Shown: one piece after another, positions 8,345 through 19,746 of the stretch
Layout: each line of letters begins with the position of its first letter
Position numbering within the stretch: the first letter of the stretch is position 1
Translations under genes and position numbers: made by a program
The notes under the pieces: model-generated
What the model was told of the DNA's origin: nothing
The model's database searches: none
The model's input: only the letters and a program-made list of their open reading frames with translations
Source of the DNA: Basidiobolus ranarum
Lineage: Eukaryota > Basidiobolomycota > Basidiobolomycetes > Basidiobolales
Reading direction: 5' to 3'
NCBI GenBank assembly: GCA_040143965.1
Contig: JASJQH010000011.1
Location: 1 to 57,112, forward strand
DNA length: 57,112 nt

Positions 8345-9572
8345 TCAGTTTGTACCACAAGTCTTGAATGCCTTGAATATTCCTGTGAAACCTTTTTATA
8401 GCAAGCATTTACATCTTTAGCACCTGCTTCCCTTTACTACTCCAATAAAGTCATTTTAAATGGAACTACAATGCGTGCGATCAGAATGCTTTAATACTTA
8501 TGATGCATTATGTACTTATGAAAATAAGCCTCCGTACCTGCTAGTAGTTATGTTGTCAATAAGCAGATCTTCTAACGGTGACCCTTGTCACTCTCTGATG
8601 GGAGAACTTGGCGGGGAGTATATATATATATATATTCTACATGAACCCCTGATCTAGCAGTGCAGCTTAGTATACTGAAATTAATGTCAATATATTAATC
8701 ATGGTAGTGATGGAAAGCCTCAAAACTGAAACAATACTGATAAAAATTTGAACTATTAAATGCAGAATTTACTTCACATTTTTAGTGCCAAATGATACGT
8801 AGTAGTAAGTAGCGAAAGAAACAAGAAATGTTTTAGAGGGTAGTGAGTACGGATCATTTAGGGTAATTAACAGAATTTTATAATTTGACACAATTTAAAT
8901 TCTGAATACCTGATATTAGTGAGACAGTTTCTAAAATGTCAGGCAATTGTGAGCACTAATACTTACCTTTGCCGGGTAATATATCTAAGAATAGTGGAAT
9001 TTGCATAATATAAATCCTAATGAACTCAATTCTAACAAATACTTACGTTTATATTGTGTAGAATAGAATCGTAGTAATTGAGGACAAAAAATCCAATTGA
9101 AAAATGACCTACAAGTATGTAGGGTATCTCTTCCTGTATTTCAATTCAAATGATCATTTTGGCATGGCTTAGTTGGTATTACTCAATAATTGTAGGCAGT
9201 CACTGTCAGTGATGTGTCAAGTCGCCATCAATATAGGTTTATTTTCATTTAATAAAATAGGCGGGGTGTTCATGTGTAAATTTTTATTAATATAAGATGT
9301 AGTCTACGAATCATGATGTTCAGAACCGTCAACATATAACAATATATTTAATGATTGCTTTATTATAGTAGATCGGCTTAATATACTGATTTCTCATTTC
9401 AAGAAGTTATAGATGCTATAATTTCTTTCAGCAAGATTAAAATAAAGTCAATGGTGATGCTAATTCTTGTGAGAAAACGGGCAGTTCAAGCTTTGAAGTA
9501 CACTTGATTTGTGAAGAACATGTAGTTAATGAAGTTTGTAAGCAACTATGTAATAATCTCATGTCTCTCCGG
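8345..9572. other. Intergenic, 1.2 kb
   Basis: CAATAAAG near 8444 is a likely poly(A) signal for copy 3. A (TA)n microsatellite lies around 8620-8636. The remainder is AT-rich with no supported ORF; the stretch up to 9572 is probably the 3' UTR of the Rds1-like gene and spacer. Confidence 0.4.
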
Positions 9573-10634
9573 TTAATAAATCAATTTTGCAAGTTCTGCT
9601 GGTTGTAGTAAGATGATTAGTGGTCCTGCAAGTACAGATGCCTCTGTAGGAGCTCCTGATACATCAGATATGACCGCTAGAATGACTCCTTTGTTCTCAA
9701 AGTCTTTGGGAATCATCGAAGAATTGGTTTTTGTATCAAATGGCATGGAGATATTTAGTAGTCCGTGGAAGAATACTGCGTAATAATCCTTTCCCTCTTG
9801 AAAGTTGGGTACAAGGGATGGATTACGATACGAAAAGGTGATTGGCAGCTCTGGTGCTAATAACGTAGAGTTGGAGACGTATGAGAGCTGGGGTAGATGC
9901 TGGGATGGCTCGGGATATGTAGGATTCTCCTTAGGACAAGAACCAGGGACAATAAATTCATTGGTAACATCGAGAACTTGATTTGCATAGGGAAAGACAG
10001 TATCAGATGGTCCACCAAATGGATCAGCTTTCCAAATATCGATGAGGCCCCAAGTTTCGTGACGGGATTCAGTTTCCGCTATTGCTACTAGGACAGCCTT
10101 TGTAGTATTTGTTTGTGCTTGTAAAATGAGTCCAGTCAGAAATGCCATACTGGAGATCTCAATTATGGTACTCAACGCCAGAAATGAAGCTGCTGAAGTA
10201 AAGCCATAGTTATATTTGCACGCTCCAGGTTTCACTGAGTTACTAGAAATTTGATTTTGAAAAATACGTAAGTGACCTGCTTCATTGTTACGGATCTCTT
10301 GGATGCGAGAGTAGGTGGTGTTTGGCCATTCAGTAAAATTGGCAGCGGTGAATACCTCAACGCCTTGTTGATAGAAGGAGAATATGGCCCATTCTGCACT
10401 TAACAAGTTTTGGAATAGTAGATCGTCAGGTCCAGGGTTACCTTGACTTGTCGAAAGTATAGGAGCAGTATGGTTACCGGGGAAGGGAGGGGCTCTACCG
10501 TTGTAGCTGTTGTAAGATGAGCTTTCGCCTGGAATAGGACCGTAGCTAGGATCGCTGATATTTGTGGTGGGAAAGGCTTGCGAAGTAGAAAGCGTGAAGG
10601 CTAATGCAACGGCAATAGATATGGATGAGAACAT
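9573..10634 (-). CDS. Rds1-like secreted ferritin-like domain protein
   Basis: 353 aa, no intron. A signal peptide (MFSSISIAVALAFTLSTSQA) is followed by a Ser/Tyr/Pro-rich linker and, from about residue 72, DDLLFQNLLSAEWAIFSFYQ, which begins a four-helix ferritin-like domain; the helix Glu residues (SAEW, NNEAGH, ETESRHETW) fit this fold. A beta-rich C-terminal part follows, with several N-glycosylation sites. The order matches fungal proteins related to S. pombe Rds1, which responds to stress and adenine or glucose supply. Whether metal is bound is unknown. It stands alone between the GRF-rich copy and the DJ-1 relic. Confidence 0.85.
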   Translation of the reverse strand: MFSSISIAVALAFTLSTSQAFPTTNISDPSYGPIPGESSSYNSYNGRAPPFPGNHTAPILSTSQGNPGPDDLLFQNLLSAEWAIFSFYQQGVEVFTAANFTEWPNTTYSRIQEIRNNEAGHLRIFQNQISSNSVKPGACKYNYGFTSAASFLALSTIIEISSMAFLTGLILQAQTNTTKAVLVAIAETESRHETWGLIDIWKADPFGGPSDTVFPYANQVLDVTNEFIVPGSCPKENPTYPEPSQHLPQLSYVSNSTLLAPELPITFSYRNPSLVPNFQEGKDYYAVFFHGLLNISMPFDTKTNSSMIPKDFENKGVILAVISDVSGAPTEASVLAGPLIILLQPAELAKLIY

Positions 10635-11131
10635 TTTGGATATAGCTCAGAATCTTGACAACAAGACTTACTTATAGTGCACTTAACACCAGTGAAATAC
10701 CCAAGTAGATGCATGACAAGACTTGCTTAGAGATTGTAATGTTGAATTCTTGGCATCATCTACTATTAACCCAGGTGGATGAAATGTTTACCCGTGAGCG
10801 GAATGACTGTTTGTGAGCTAACTTGGATATGCCAGATTAGTGGATATCTGAATATTGGCATATTTCCACGCTGGCAACTATCCTAATTTCTAATGATCGC
10901 TCTCTTGCATAACATCACAATCACTAATTTGACTAAATAAGGTGTATGGAGTTTAATTTTACCTTCAGCATGCAAAAAAGGCACGTGTCCCAGAGGTCAC
11001 ACTGATCACTAATCCGATGGGCTAAGCACAAATGAGCAAGAGTCACCAATTAGATGACTATTTTTCCATGTAAATAATACACACCAACTAAATCGATAGG
11101 TTGAATAAGTGGCACCTTTAAGCATAAAGCA
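10635..11131. other. Intergenic: upstream region of the Rds1-like gene
   Basis: On the minus strand a CACTATAAGTAAG TATA-like box lies about 45 bases upstream of the ATG at 10634. An ACACGTGCC-like site appears on the minus strand near 10983 (GCACGTGTCC on the plus strand). No ORF is supported. Confidence 0.4.
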
Positions 11132-11960
11132 GTGGTGAAGAAAGCGCATTTAGCTATAGCTACTTTCCTAACACGTGTAGGCTTCCAGAATCCACTATGT
11201 GACAAGAATTCTACTACTATAGTGATAGTCCATATAGTGGATGTATTTTCATTGTTTCTTTTAACTAGATCTACAGAGAAAATTAGATCAAATGATGGGT
11301 CTTATTTGTGTTAAAGTATTTGGAAGCCTGTTGGAAGTGGTTTGGAGAATGAGAGAAATTGGTGGTTTTCACTTATTGATTTATTGAGTATTCAGTTGAC
11401 ATTTATAGTTTTGTCAAGATGTAAGCAAACTTACTTGTAGAATGTGTTAAGGAAGGTCCCAGGAACATGTGTGCAAAGTTTGGGGCTCCTAGCACAAGTT
11501 TGAAAAATCTATATAGCTGAGAACTTCTAAGTTGGCATCAATATTCGAAGTAAATTCCTTATGAGAATAATGGGTAATATCTTAGTTCTATATAAGATAA
11601 CTAAGTACTAAGCTATATATGACTATATAGATGTTTAGGCAATGCTAATTTCAACAATTTGAAAGTAGCTATCATTTCCACGAACTAACAAACAGGCTTT
11701 ATGTGCAATTACTAAAAATAGTAGACAACTCTAATTAGTATTAAAAAGATAAGGCAGATCATCTATCTAAATCCTGATCTCAGGTGGGTTTGACATGCAC
11801 AATGAATTCAGGAAGGTAAGTATATCTATTCATTGGGAGTCAGCACTGGAACTGATAGCGGAATATATTTGTAATATTGATCCTAAAGCAACCATGATCC
11901 TAGAAAAAGCATTTGATTACACTGGAAGAAAATTCCCTTCAAATATACATGAAATGCTGT
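11132..11960 (+). pseudogene. Decayed duplicate of the secreted DJ-1/PfpI gene, split by a solo LTR
   Basis: The start (MVKKAHLAIATFLTRV, NSTTIVIV) parallels MLLKITLAMITLVTCV and NSTTIGIV of the intact gene at 12618. After the LTR, 11662-11680 matches the intact gene's CTATCATTTCC stretch, and 11780-11960 matches its second exon (AGTCAGCACTGGAACTGATA). Large parts in between are lost. The intact paralogue supplies the empty insertion site for the LTR. Non-functional. Confidence 0.75.
11309..11656 (-). mobile_element. Solo LTR with 5-bp target-site duplication
   Basis: Bounded by TGTT...AACA and flanked by ATTTG on both sides (11304-11308 and 11657-11661). In its own orientation (minus strand) it starts TGTTGAAATTAGCATTGCC and holds TATAAATG and AATAAA motifs near its end. 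It is about 350 bases long and has no internal region, so it is a solo LTR. Copia or gypsy origin cannot be decided from the LTR alone. It sits inside the decayed DJ-1 copy, so it is younger than that duplication. Confidence 0.9.
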
Positions 11961-12617
11961 AAACTACCAAACATCCTTTTTACTTATGGAGCAAACTTTG
12001 GTTCGCAGTTTTACATCGTAAGCTGAATAATAGACTATGGTCTATAATATGCTTTACTTATCAATTATGTATGTAGCTCAAATATGCAATGTAATAAAGC
12101 AATCCTAACAATGTAAAACCTAATCTAGTGTACCGAACATAGAAAATGGCCAATTCTGGGCCTAAAAATAGCAAAAGGAGTCATATATGCAATAGGATGC
12201 ATGTGCGAACTATTTACTCACACAGGCAATAATGTGACTTCTACTCTGCGGATGATAGTTAAAAATTAGTAATGGTAGGGAGCATAGTGTAGGGGGCATA
12301 TATTGATAGACATTACTGCTTATTTCATCAGCGGCCCATCGTGATGGAAGGACAACCTTAATAAAGGGTAAGAATGTAATTAGATAATTTGCTGATAATA
12401 ATAATAATAGTGATAATGAGCCAAAAAGGAAAGTATATAGTCACACGTTTTGCAAGTTGTTTACTTGGTAGAAGTCAAGATAGAAACTAATTGCATTAGT
12501 ATACAGTAATTAGCCCACTTGGACGCCTATGTCTCAACTGTCACTAGAAGATACTTATAAATCTTATAAGAACAACTGCACCAAAAGGAGGCCATACTAT
12601 ACTTTGAACACAACGCA
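11961..12617. other. Intergenic: upstream region of the DJ-1/PfpI gene
   Basis: AT-rich. CTTATAAATC near 12555 is a plausible TATA box about 60 bases before the ATG at 12618. A short (ATA)n run lies near 12400. No ORF is supported. Confidence 0.4.
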
Positions 12618-13392
12618 ATGCTTTTGAAAATCACTCTAGCAATGATCACCTTGGTAACTTGTGTAGTGGGTCACAACAATCCACTGGGCCATAATAATTC
12701 TACTACCATTGGGATAGTTCTATATCCAGGATTTGAGGAACTGGATGTATTTGGACCTCGAGCTATTCTTTCTTTTAACAAAACTTACTTGATTACCGAG
12801 AAACCTGGTATCGTTGAATCACGTACTGGAGCACAATTGAAGGTGGACTATCATTTCCAAAATCATCCTCAGTTTGACGTCCTCATGATACCCGGCGGTA
12901 TCGTAAAGCAACAACTTACGAATCCGGTCATAATACAGTTCATTGAAGAACAGGCAAAAAAGGCCCAGATAGTTTTAACTGTATGTACTGGAAGTGCTCT
13001 CCTAGCGAAAACTGGACTACTTGATGGGTTGAAAGCAACCACTAACAAAATGGTTTGGTCTTCAGTTACCTCGAGATGTATGTTAATTAGTAAATATGTT
13101 AAGATATAGAATGCAAGCCATAGAAATAATCATGAATTTTATTTATCTAGTTCCTGAAGTCAAGTGGGTTAGGCATGCAAGATGGGCTCAAGATGGGAAA
13201 TATATCTCATCATCTGGAGTCAGTGCTGGAACTGATATGGCGACATATTTCGTCCAAAAGTATCTCGGTGAAGAAATACTTCATATAAGACTTAACTTTA
13301 CAGAATACATCTGGAACAGTGACTCCAACAATGACCCATATACTTTTGCTGAAATGGATTTTCCACCCGATACCCTTTCATACATTATTTAA
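12618..13392 (+). CDS. Secreted DJ-1/PfpI (ThiJ) family protein
   Basis: Two exons, 12618-13077 and 13151-13392, give 233 aa; the intron starts GTATGT and ends ATCTAG and splices to R-F-P-E-V-K-W-V. An N-terminal signal peptide (LKITLAMITLVTCVVGHN) suggests secretion. The DJ-1/PfpI core follows: IGIVLYPGFEELDVFGP (conserved acidic residue), FDVLMIPGG, and the nucleophile elbow VLTVCTGSALLAKTGLLDG with its Cys near residue 119. Then come WVRHARW, the SSGVSAGTDMA helix and a C-terminal tail. The layout is like the isocyanide-hydratase branch of the superfamily and the AraC-associated ThiJ proteins. The reaction is unknown. A decayed sister lies 1.5 kb upstream. Confidence 0.85.
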
Positions 13393-13589
13393 TTTATTTC
13401 AATAAACACTGCCTTTCGCTACATTGTACCACCTTCTCTGACGAAAATCTCGTTAATAAAGAAAGAAGCAATGCTAGCCAGTAAAGAGGAAGCTCTTTAT
13501 ATATAAATTTTTTATAGATGGATACATGTATACGAGATTATCAACACTATATGAAGATATAGTTTTCATAGTATCGATCTATTGCACAA

Positions 13590-15266
13590 TTAGCTTGTTG
13601 GTTGATAACCGTGTTCGGCAGCAATCTCGTCCATAGAACGACCCTTGGTTTCGGGAACAAGGAAGTAAATAAAAGTAAGAGCAACTCCGTTGGTTACTGC
13701 AAATATAATGAAAGATCTAGCTCCAAGGGAAGTGATTAACGTTGGGAATACCAGCACTATAATCGAGTAACAGCTTAAACAAATGGCATCAATACAAACT
13801 CTAACTTCAATAAGAATCGATCACATTATACTAACGCCCAATTTACGGCCGTTGCGGCCGAGACCACGATACCTGCCGCCCAAGTCGGAACTAGCTCGGC
13901 GATGATCATAAATGGAATGGTTGCCGACCCAATACTGAAGCTGGATGTGTAGAGGAAGACTATAAAATAATGTTAACGCGTGTCCTAGAAAGGTAAAGTA
14001 ATAAATCTCACCAGCTATTGTATTTAAAATCACGTTATTAATAACATCTCCCACTATAAGTAGAATACATGATACTAGCATTCCTCCAGTACTAAGTAAT
14101 AGTAAAGGACGACGTCCACTTCTATCAATTAACATTGAAGAGCATAGATTAAGCAGGACATTGAGTGCCGCAATGCAGATAGTCATATAAGGTGCAAGCT
14201 GGGAACCTAAGGTTTGTCTGAACATCGTCGTGGAATAGAGAGTTACTCCGTTAACTCCTGATAGTTGTTGGGAGACGTGCAGTCCTATTCCAACAAAAAG
14301 CATTTTTCGAACATATCTATCGCTCATTACCGCTTTGATCTGATCCCCTAAAGATGCACCCTTAAGCCTACCCGATGAATGTACATCATCACATTTAGTG
14401 CTTGTAAGCATATCCTTGAATTCATGCTCGATATAGCACCCTCTTCGGAGTTTCTGTAGGGATTCTCTAGCGTCAGATACTTTTTCTTTCGATAAGAGAT
14501 ATCTAGGTGTTTCGGGGCAGAGAGTAAGAAGCGATACCTGAAGAATGGCAAACCCAATTGTCATAGCAAATAAGACCCTCCATAACGGCACTGTAGCAAG
14601 ACCAAGTCCAGTAAGCTGGGAAATTAAAATTCCTAAAGCGATGGAAACTTGTAGTAACGTTCCCATGGCCCCACGATACCTAATAGTTGAAGTTTCAGCA
14701 ATATAGATGGGCCCAACTACGGTGGATGTACCACTACCAAGACCAATAAGAAATCGGCCTATTGCAAACATGGCAGTATGAGCTGACAACCCAATCAAGA
14801 GCCCACCAAAGATGAAATTTAGATTGTTGTACACAAGCGTTGTCTTTCTGCCCAATCGATCGGCTATAGGACCAGCAATGAGCCCACCTATCAATCCCCC
14901 AATTTGCATGATTGCAACGTTGAAGCCCCTTGATCCGTTTGTGGATGACATTAATAAGTAGGAATATATATATTAACGAATTGAGACCCTTTACCAGAGT
15001 AAGTCACCCATAGGTAGACAGGCTGGAAATGGCCCTGAGCGAATGTCTGTACATTCTCGAACCACCTTTTCTGCGATATTCGGAGATCCAGTATTCCACC
15101 CTTTGTTGAATGAAGCCATGGTGACTACCAAAACAGATAGAAAAACCACAGGAGTCATGCCCTTCTCTCGTGAATCGAGGATGCTATCACTTGTACTCGA
15201 AATCTCCAAGTCTCGCTTGGAGACATCGGAAGAGGTTTTTTCGTTCTGGATGGACTGGGAAGACAT
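13590..15266 (-). CDS. MFS sugar transporter, GLUT/Vps73-like
   Basis: Exons on the minus strand are 15266-14995, 14928-14012, 13959-13836 and 13773-13590; they join in phase to 498 aa. The cytosolic N-terminus is Ser-rich. The first membrane helix is FLSVLVVTMASFNKGWNTG. Then come a luminal loop ending in a Cys/Pro motif, GGLIGGLIAGPIADRLGRKTT (the RxGRR-type loop), IGRFLIGLGSGTSTVVGPIYIAE (PESPR-type region follows as CPETPRYLL), QQLSGVNGVTLYST (the sugar-binding QQxSGxN), DRSGRRPLLL and a final VPETKGRSMDEI. These are the signatures of the SP family. The short loop and the NKGWNTGSPN start recall the yeast Vps73/YBR241C branch, whose location is vacuolar, but substrate and membrane here are inferred. 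Confidence 0.9.
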
Positions 15267-15514
15267 TGGTTGTACTTTACAATTGCTGGGTAGCTCTTAT
15301 ATAGTTCTTCTCTACAATGACATAATGTGTTACCCTCATAATACAGCGTTTATCTGAATCAGTTAACAACGGTTATAGGGAAGAGTTCTCGAAGAAAGTT
15401 AATCCTGTGCGAACAAGAGGCTTGTCCATATGAACGGGGGTACAGAGCCAATTGCTTGTACAATAATCAACTGTTGACTTAATGCGTTGTAATATTAAGT
15501 ATGAATTCCCCACG

Positions 15515-15802
15515 CTAATAACTGCTATCTACGGCACATGATAATCCATTTGGATGTATTGCTAATGAAACCACTCTGACTCCAACCACACCCTTTATGG
15601 AAGAATTGTACTGTCTGTATTTGTCTTCGATGTAACTAGCAGTAGCATCTATAAGTCGGAAAATCAGTTTTAGATAGTTCTCTACGTCAGAAGGCGGTGA
15701 TATCTTATGGGTTCGGGAGAATGTTGTACCGAGTTCTAAATACCTATGAGTTGTAGCGATCGTTCTTGAAGAATCTAAACATAGTATCTTGTCATCTGAC
15801 AT
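15515..15802 (-). CDS. Small ORF of unknown function
   Basis: A 95-aa frame starting MSDDKILCLDSSRTIATT. It has a plausible amphipathic middle (YLKLIFRLIDATASYIEDKY) and no signal peptide. I do not recognise it, and no splice signals extend it convincingly. It may be a real short gene, a relic of a larger one, or chance. Confidence 0.25.
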   Translation of the reverse strand: MSDDKILCLDSSRTIATTHRYLELGTTFSRTHKISPPSDVENYLKLIFRLIDATASYIEDKYRQYNSSIKGVVGVRVVSLAIHPNGLSCAVDSSY

Positions 15803-16815
15803 ATAATAGGATCTATTAGCAATGGTATCGGAGTATCACATTTGAGCCAACAACTTGCTTTAGTCAGCGAAGGAAAACAAATCTGAACAAAAGGATTACT
15901 ATATACTAACGATTGGATGCAGCTGACAGAGAAGCTAAATTTGACTTAATCAGAATCTAAATAATAACCTTTGATATTACGAATCTACTACTCTTTGTCA
16001 CGTACATTTGTATTCATTACATTTAGTGAATTCGCTTTGAGCTCAATATTTTTTTGCGCTGAAGTTGTTGATTCTCCGATATCTTTCTAAACATTATATT
16101 CAGAAAATTCAAACTTATGATACTATGCCTTTGCCATTTTTGTTGCGTGTTTTATGTAAATATTCTTTGCCTACACTAAGCATGGAATATTGATGAGTAT
16201 GCCAGAATTTCTGATTAGTAGATTTATCTGTATAGACAACTATTACATACTTCTTAAATATAATAATAATGATGTTTGTCAGTATCCCAGCCATCCAAAG
16301 TGCTTCCTGGATTCATTCACATGGTTTACTCTATGTGCATGAAAAACATGACAGGATTTGAGATAAAAATGGTAACAAACCTGTGGTGTTTCCCTTATGT
16401 TTCCCTTAGGTTATGTTAATTTCAACCATAACCATGTTTTGGTTGAAATATCAGAATTAAGCACTTAACTACTCAAGCATCTTATTTAGCATAGTCCATA
16501 TTTCAAAAGTGAAAGTTATCATATATATTTAGGATTTAATAAAATTATCTTAAACACTTCCGATTCATCTCAAATACTGGCAACAGTTTGGAGGTTATAT
16601 TCTACCACCTGTAATGACAAAGAAAGCCAAAAAATCATTACTTGCAAAAAATTATTTACAAAAATGTGAGGCCAAAATTGATTCACTGTACTATGAATAC
16701 AAATATATATATCATAAGTGTTAAAGTATTTGGAGTAGTGGGATCCCTATCTCAGCATCAAAAACTGTTATTTGGTCTTTGATGGTAGGCTATGTGACAA
16801 ATATCAAGTTGGATC
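15803..16815. other. Intergenic, AT-rich, with an LTR tip
   Basis: TGTTAAAGTATTTGGA at 16719-16734 equals the outer 16 bases of the LTR family (minus orientation) and is probably a remnant of another copy. Otherwise AT-rich and without a supported ORF. Confidence 0.4.
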
Positions 16816-17164
16816 TGTTGAAATTAGCATTGCCTAAACACCTATATAGTCATATATAGCTTAGTACTTAGTTATCTTATAGCTTACTAAGATATTATCA
16901 ATTATTCTCAATTGGAATTTACTTGGAATATTTTTACCAACTTAGAAGTTCTCAGATATATGAATTTTTTCAAACTTGTGCTAGAAGCCCCAAACTTTGC
17001 ACACATGTTCCTGGGACCTTCCTTAACACATTCTACATGTTAGCTTGTTTACATTTTGACAAGACTATAAATGTCAACTTTCTACTCAATAAATCAATAA
17101 GTGAAAACCACCAATTCCTCTAATTCTCCAAATCACTTCCAACAGGTTCCCAAATACTTTAACA
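16816..17164 (+). mobile_element. Solo LTR, plus orientation
   Basis: Begins TGTTGAAATTAGCATTGCC and ends TACTTTAACA. It is flanked by GGATC (16811-16815) and GAATC (17165-17169), a 5-bp target duplication with one difference. It has the same TATAAATG and CAATAAATCAATAAG motifs as the other members and lies inverted relative to the copies at 11309 and 17284. No internal region; fossil. Confidence 0.85.
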
Positions 17165-17283
17165 GAATCATGAAGCCAATGTAGAGATATTGTGACTTGA
17201 AAAATATATGCAAAAAGATGAATTAGTTATGAGCGCTAGTGAATTTGAAGGCAGTAAATTAGACAATACCTGAGCACTGGATG

Positions 17284-17612
17284 TGTTAAAGTACTTGGGA
17301 GCCTGTTGGAAGTGGTTTGGAGAATTAGAGAAACTGGTGGTTTTCACTTATTGATTTATTGAGTATTCAGTTGACATTCATACTTTTGTTAAGATGTAAA
17401 CAAACTAACGTGTAGAATGTGCTAAGAAAGGTCACAGGAACATGTGTGCAAAGTTTGGGGCTTCTAGCACAAGTTATCAAAATCTATATATCTTCAAACT
17501 TCGAAGTAAATTCCTCATGAGAATGATGGATAATATCTTAGTTCATTATAAGATAACTAAGTACTAAGCTATATATGACTATATAGGTGTTTAGGCAATG
17601 CTAATTTCAACA
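17284..17612 (-). mobile_element. Solo LTR with perfect 5-bp target-site duplication
   Basis: TGTT...AACA ends with GGATG on both sides (17279-17283 and 17613-17617). It is about 20 bases shorter than the other two full copies. Together with 16816-17164 it forms an inverted pair separated by about 120 bases of unrelated DNA. No internal region; fossil. Confidence 0.9.
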
Positions 17613-18285
17613 GGATGTTCTTTGAACGGGACTTGACTCACTAGATTGGGTTGTCATTGAGATTATCTAACTATTATCAAAATATGCAACTAGGCATGAT
17701 ATGTAGTAGGTATATATTGTACTCAACATTGTTTTGGGGTGATAGTTTCAAACTTCTGAAATAGAAAGAATATAAAGTGAACTACTACCTTTTGCTACAC
17801 TTGTGGACTTCACTACTGATGTCTTCTGTGAGCACTAGTTAAACGTAGAGAACGAAAATATTACTTCTAACACCTGGATAGAAAGGCACAATAACACTGT
17901 TATTAGTGTTAGTACTTTTATCACTATTGGTATTCCATTGACTATCGCTATCCGGTGTGAAATCCAAATCACATCACTCCGACGACCCTTATTCTACAAC
18001 GACTATGATAAGCATTGCTTTAATCACCACTTGAGGGTAAATAGGACTTTGCTAGCCGATAGTGTTTCACTTTCTCACTATTCCCACTGTTTGTCACAAC
18101 GTATTTGTAGCACCTTAAAACAATGAATTAAATGTGAATTCTTTCCATTACTAGAAAGTATACAGTTAAATGGAAAGTCAAATTGTGTAGCCATTAGGAT
18201 GTTATTTTTTCCATTTTTGATCTTTGAACAAATGAAGGATGGTGAACCAATAATAGGCATTTTATTTTATTATCATTAAACGGGT
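17613..18285. other. Intergenic next to the carboxypeptidase gene
   Basis: AT-rich spacer. Short frames (17938-18126) show no family resemblance. The right end is the likely 3' UTR of the gene ending at 18286. Confidence 0.4.
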
Positions 18286-19746
18286 CTAGTGAGTGAAAGA
18301 TTTCTTATTCACCCAAGTGTTCAACATATCTAACGAAGCTTCTGGTTGATCATATGGCACCATATGTCCAGCTCCAAATATGCGAAGGAATGTCAACTTG
18401 CCATGGGTTCGAACCTCACCTGCCTTGGTTCCATTGACGGTCCAGAGAGTATCTTTTGCGGCATTAAAACCACGCTTACCAGGCCAGTTAACATCCAAAG
18501 CAACAGCTTTGTTACCTAACCAGTTACAAATAAAATCGGCATCTCCAGCATACACTAAGACACGAATTCCCTCCTGAAGTAATTTGGGGATACGATCAGC
18601 ATAGTTAGTCATACTATCGGGAGTCTTGGAGAAATTCTCCCCCACGGTATTGCTACAAGAAGAAAATTTCCCAACTTCCTTGGCAACGCCCAGTTCAGCT
18701 CTAATCTCTGGACGATTCAACCAGATATCAATCCCTGCTTCAATAGCATAACAAAGATCACTTCCAGGGTCACAAGGCTTGCGAATATCGTATGGATTGA
18801 GTCCAGTATTATAATAAACATTCTCAATATTTTCTTCACAGAAATCAGTAGCTGCCTTACAGTTTTCAAATGTATGTTCGCGATAGCATTTGGTAGCCAA
18901 ACTATAGCACCTGGGGTAGGCAGCATTCATCTTGGCACAATCTTCTTTACTTAAAATCGCACCATATGGACCACCCTCACATACCTGTGGAGCGTAATAT
19001 TTCTCTTGAAGACGAGGATCGATCCAACCATTTCCAATACCAATACTCTTGAGATGAATCTTTTTCGAGTTAGGAACTCTCTTGTTATTATGTACAATAT
19101 CCTTGGCAATTTCGGGAATATAATGACCAGCATAAGATTCACCAAATACATGGAAATCTTGCTTGGAATATTGTGGATATGTCTTGAAGAATTTACGAAG
19201 GAATGTGTCAACATCAATTCCACTTTGTGCGGTGGTGGATACGTTAGCTCCCCATGAGTAACCTACTCCTGCAGGTTGGTCCAAGAAGATGACATTAGCA
19301 TTCTTGTTCCATGAGTGAGGGTTGAAATCCACTCCTGAACCGTCTGGTTTAACTCTACATGGACCCAACTCCATCAGAAGACCAGTGAATGAGCTGCAAC
19401 CAGGGCCACCGTTCAACCAAAGGATCACTGGATCAGTGGAAGGTTTATGACGTGACTCAAAGAACCAATAATAGAGATGCTTTCCGGAAGTGACATCTAT
19501 GTATCCAGAATACTACAAGAAATTGTTTAGTCTTACACATGAGATATTTAACGAACCAAATCTTACCTGCTTGACAGAAGCATCACAAAGTTTGGGCTGT
19601 TTAACTGAAAGCTGATTATGGCGGGCCACAAGACTACGCGAAGATACCTCAGTTGTATCCAGAGATCTCTTGAATGCCGGAATGGCTTGGAAGTTGTAAC
19701 CCAAAGCCACGGGAAGTAAGGCAGCTATCAACAAAGAAGTCTTCAT
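18286..19746 (-). CDS. Carboxypeptidase Y-like serine carboxypeptidase (S10)
   Basis: Exon 1 is 19746-19567 and exon 2 is 19512-18286; the join is in phase (KQ/YSGYIDV) and gives 468 aa. Signal peptide MKTSLLIAALLPVALG, then a short pro-region with a dibasic KR. The catalytic domain starts YSGYIDVTSGKHLYYWFFES, with WLNGGPGCSS (oxyanion hole), FLDQPAGVGYSW, FHVFGESYAGHYIPE (nucleophile Ser), VYAGDADFICNWLGN (catalytic Asp) and RIFGAGHMVPYDQPEAS (catalytic His). The Cys pattern is CPY-like. The family removes C-terminal residues from peptides in the vacuole. The pro-region, about 60 residues including the signal, is shorter than the ~110 of yeast CPY, so sorting or activation may differ. PRC1/cpy1-type, but orthology is not proved. 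Confidence 0.92.

Noticed and set aside
8620-8636. (TA)n run as a regulatory element
   Set aside because: A simple microsatellite; similar runs occur through the AT-rich spacers.
18400-18420. GGTTCGAACC as a tRNA B box
   Set aside because: It lies inside the carboxypeptidase coding sequence and no A box or acceptor stem is found around it.
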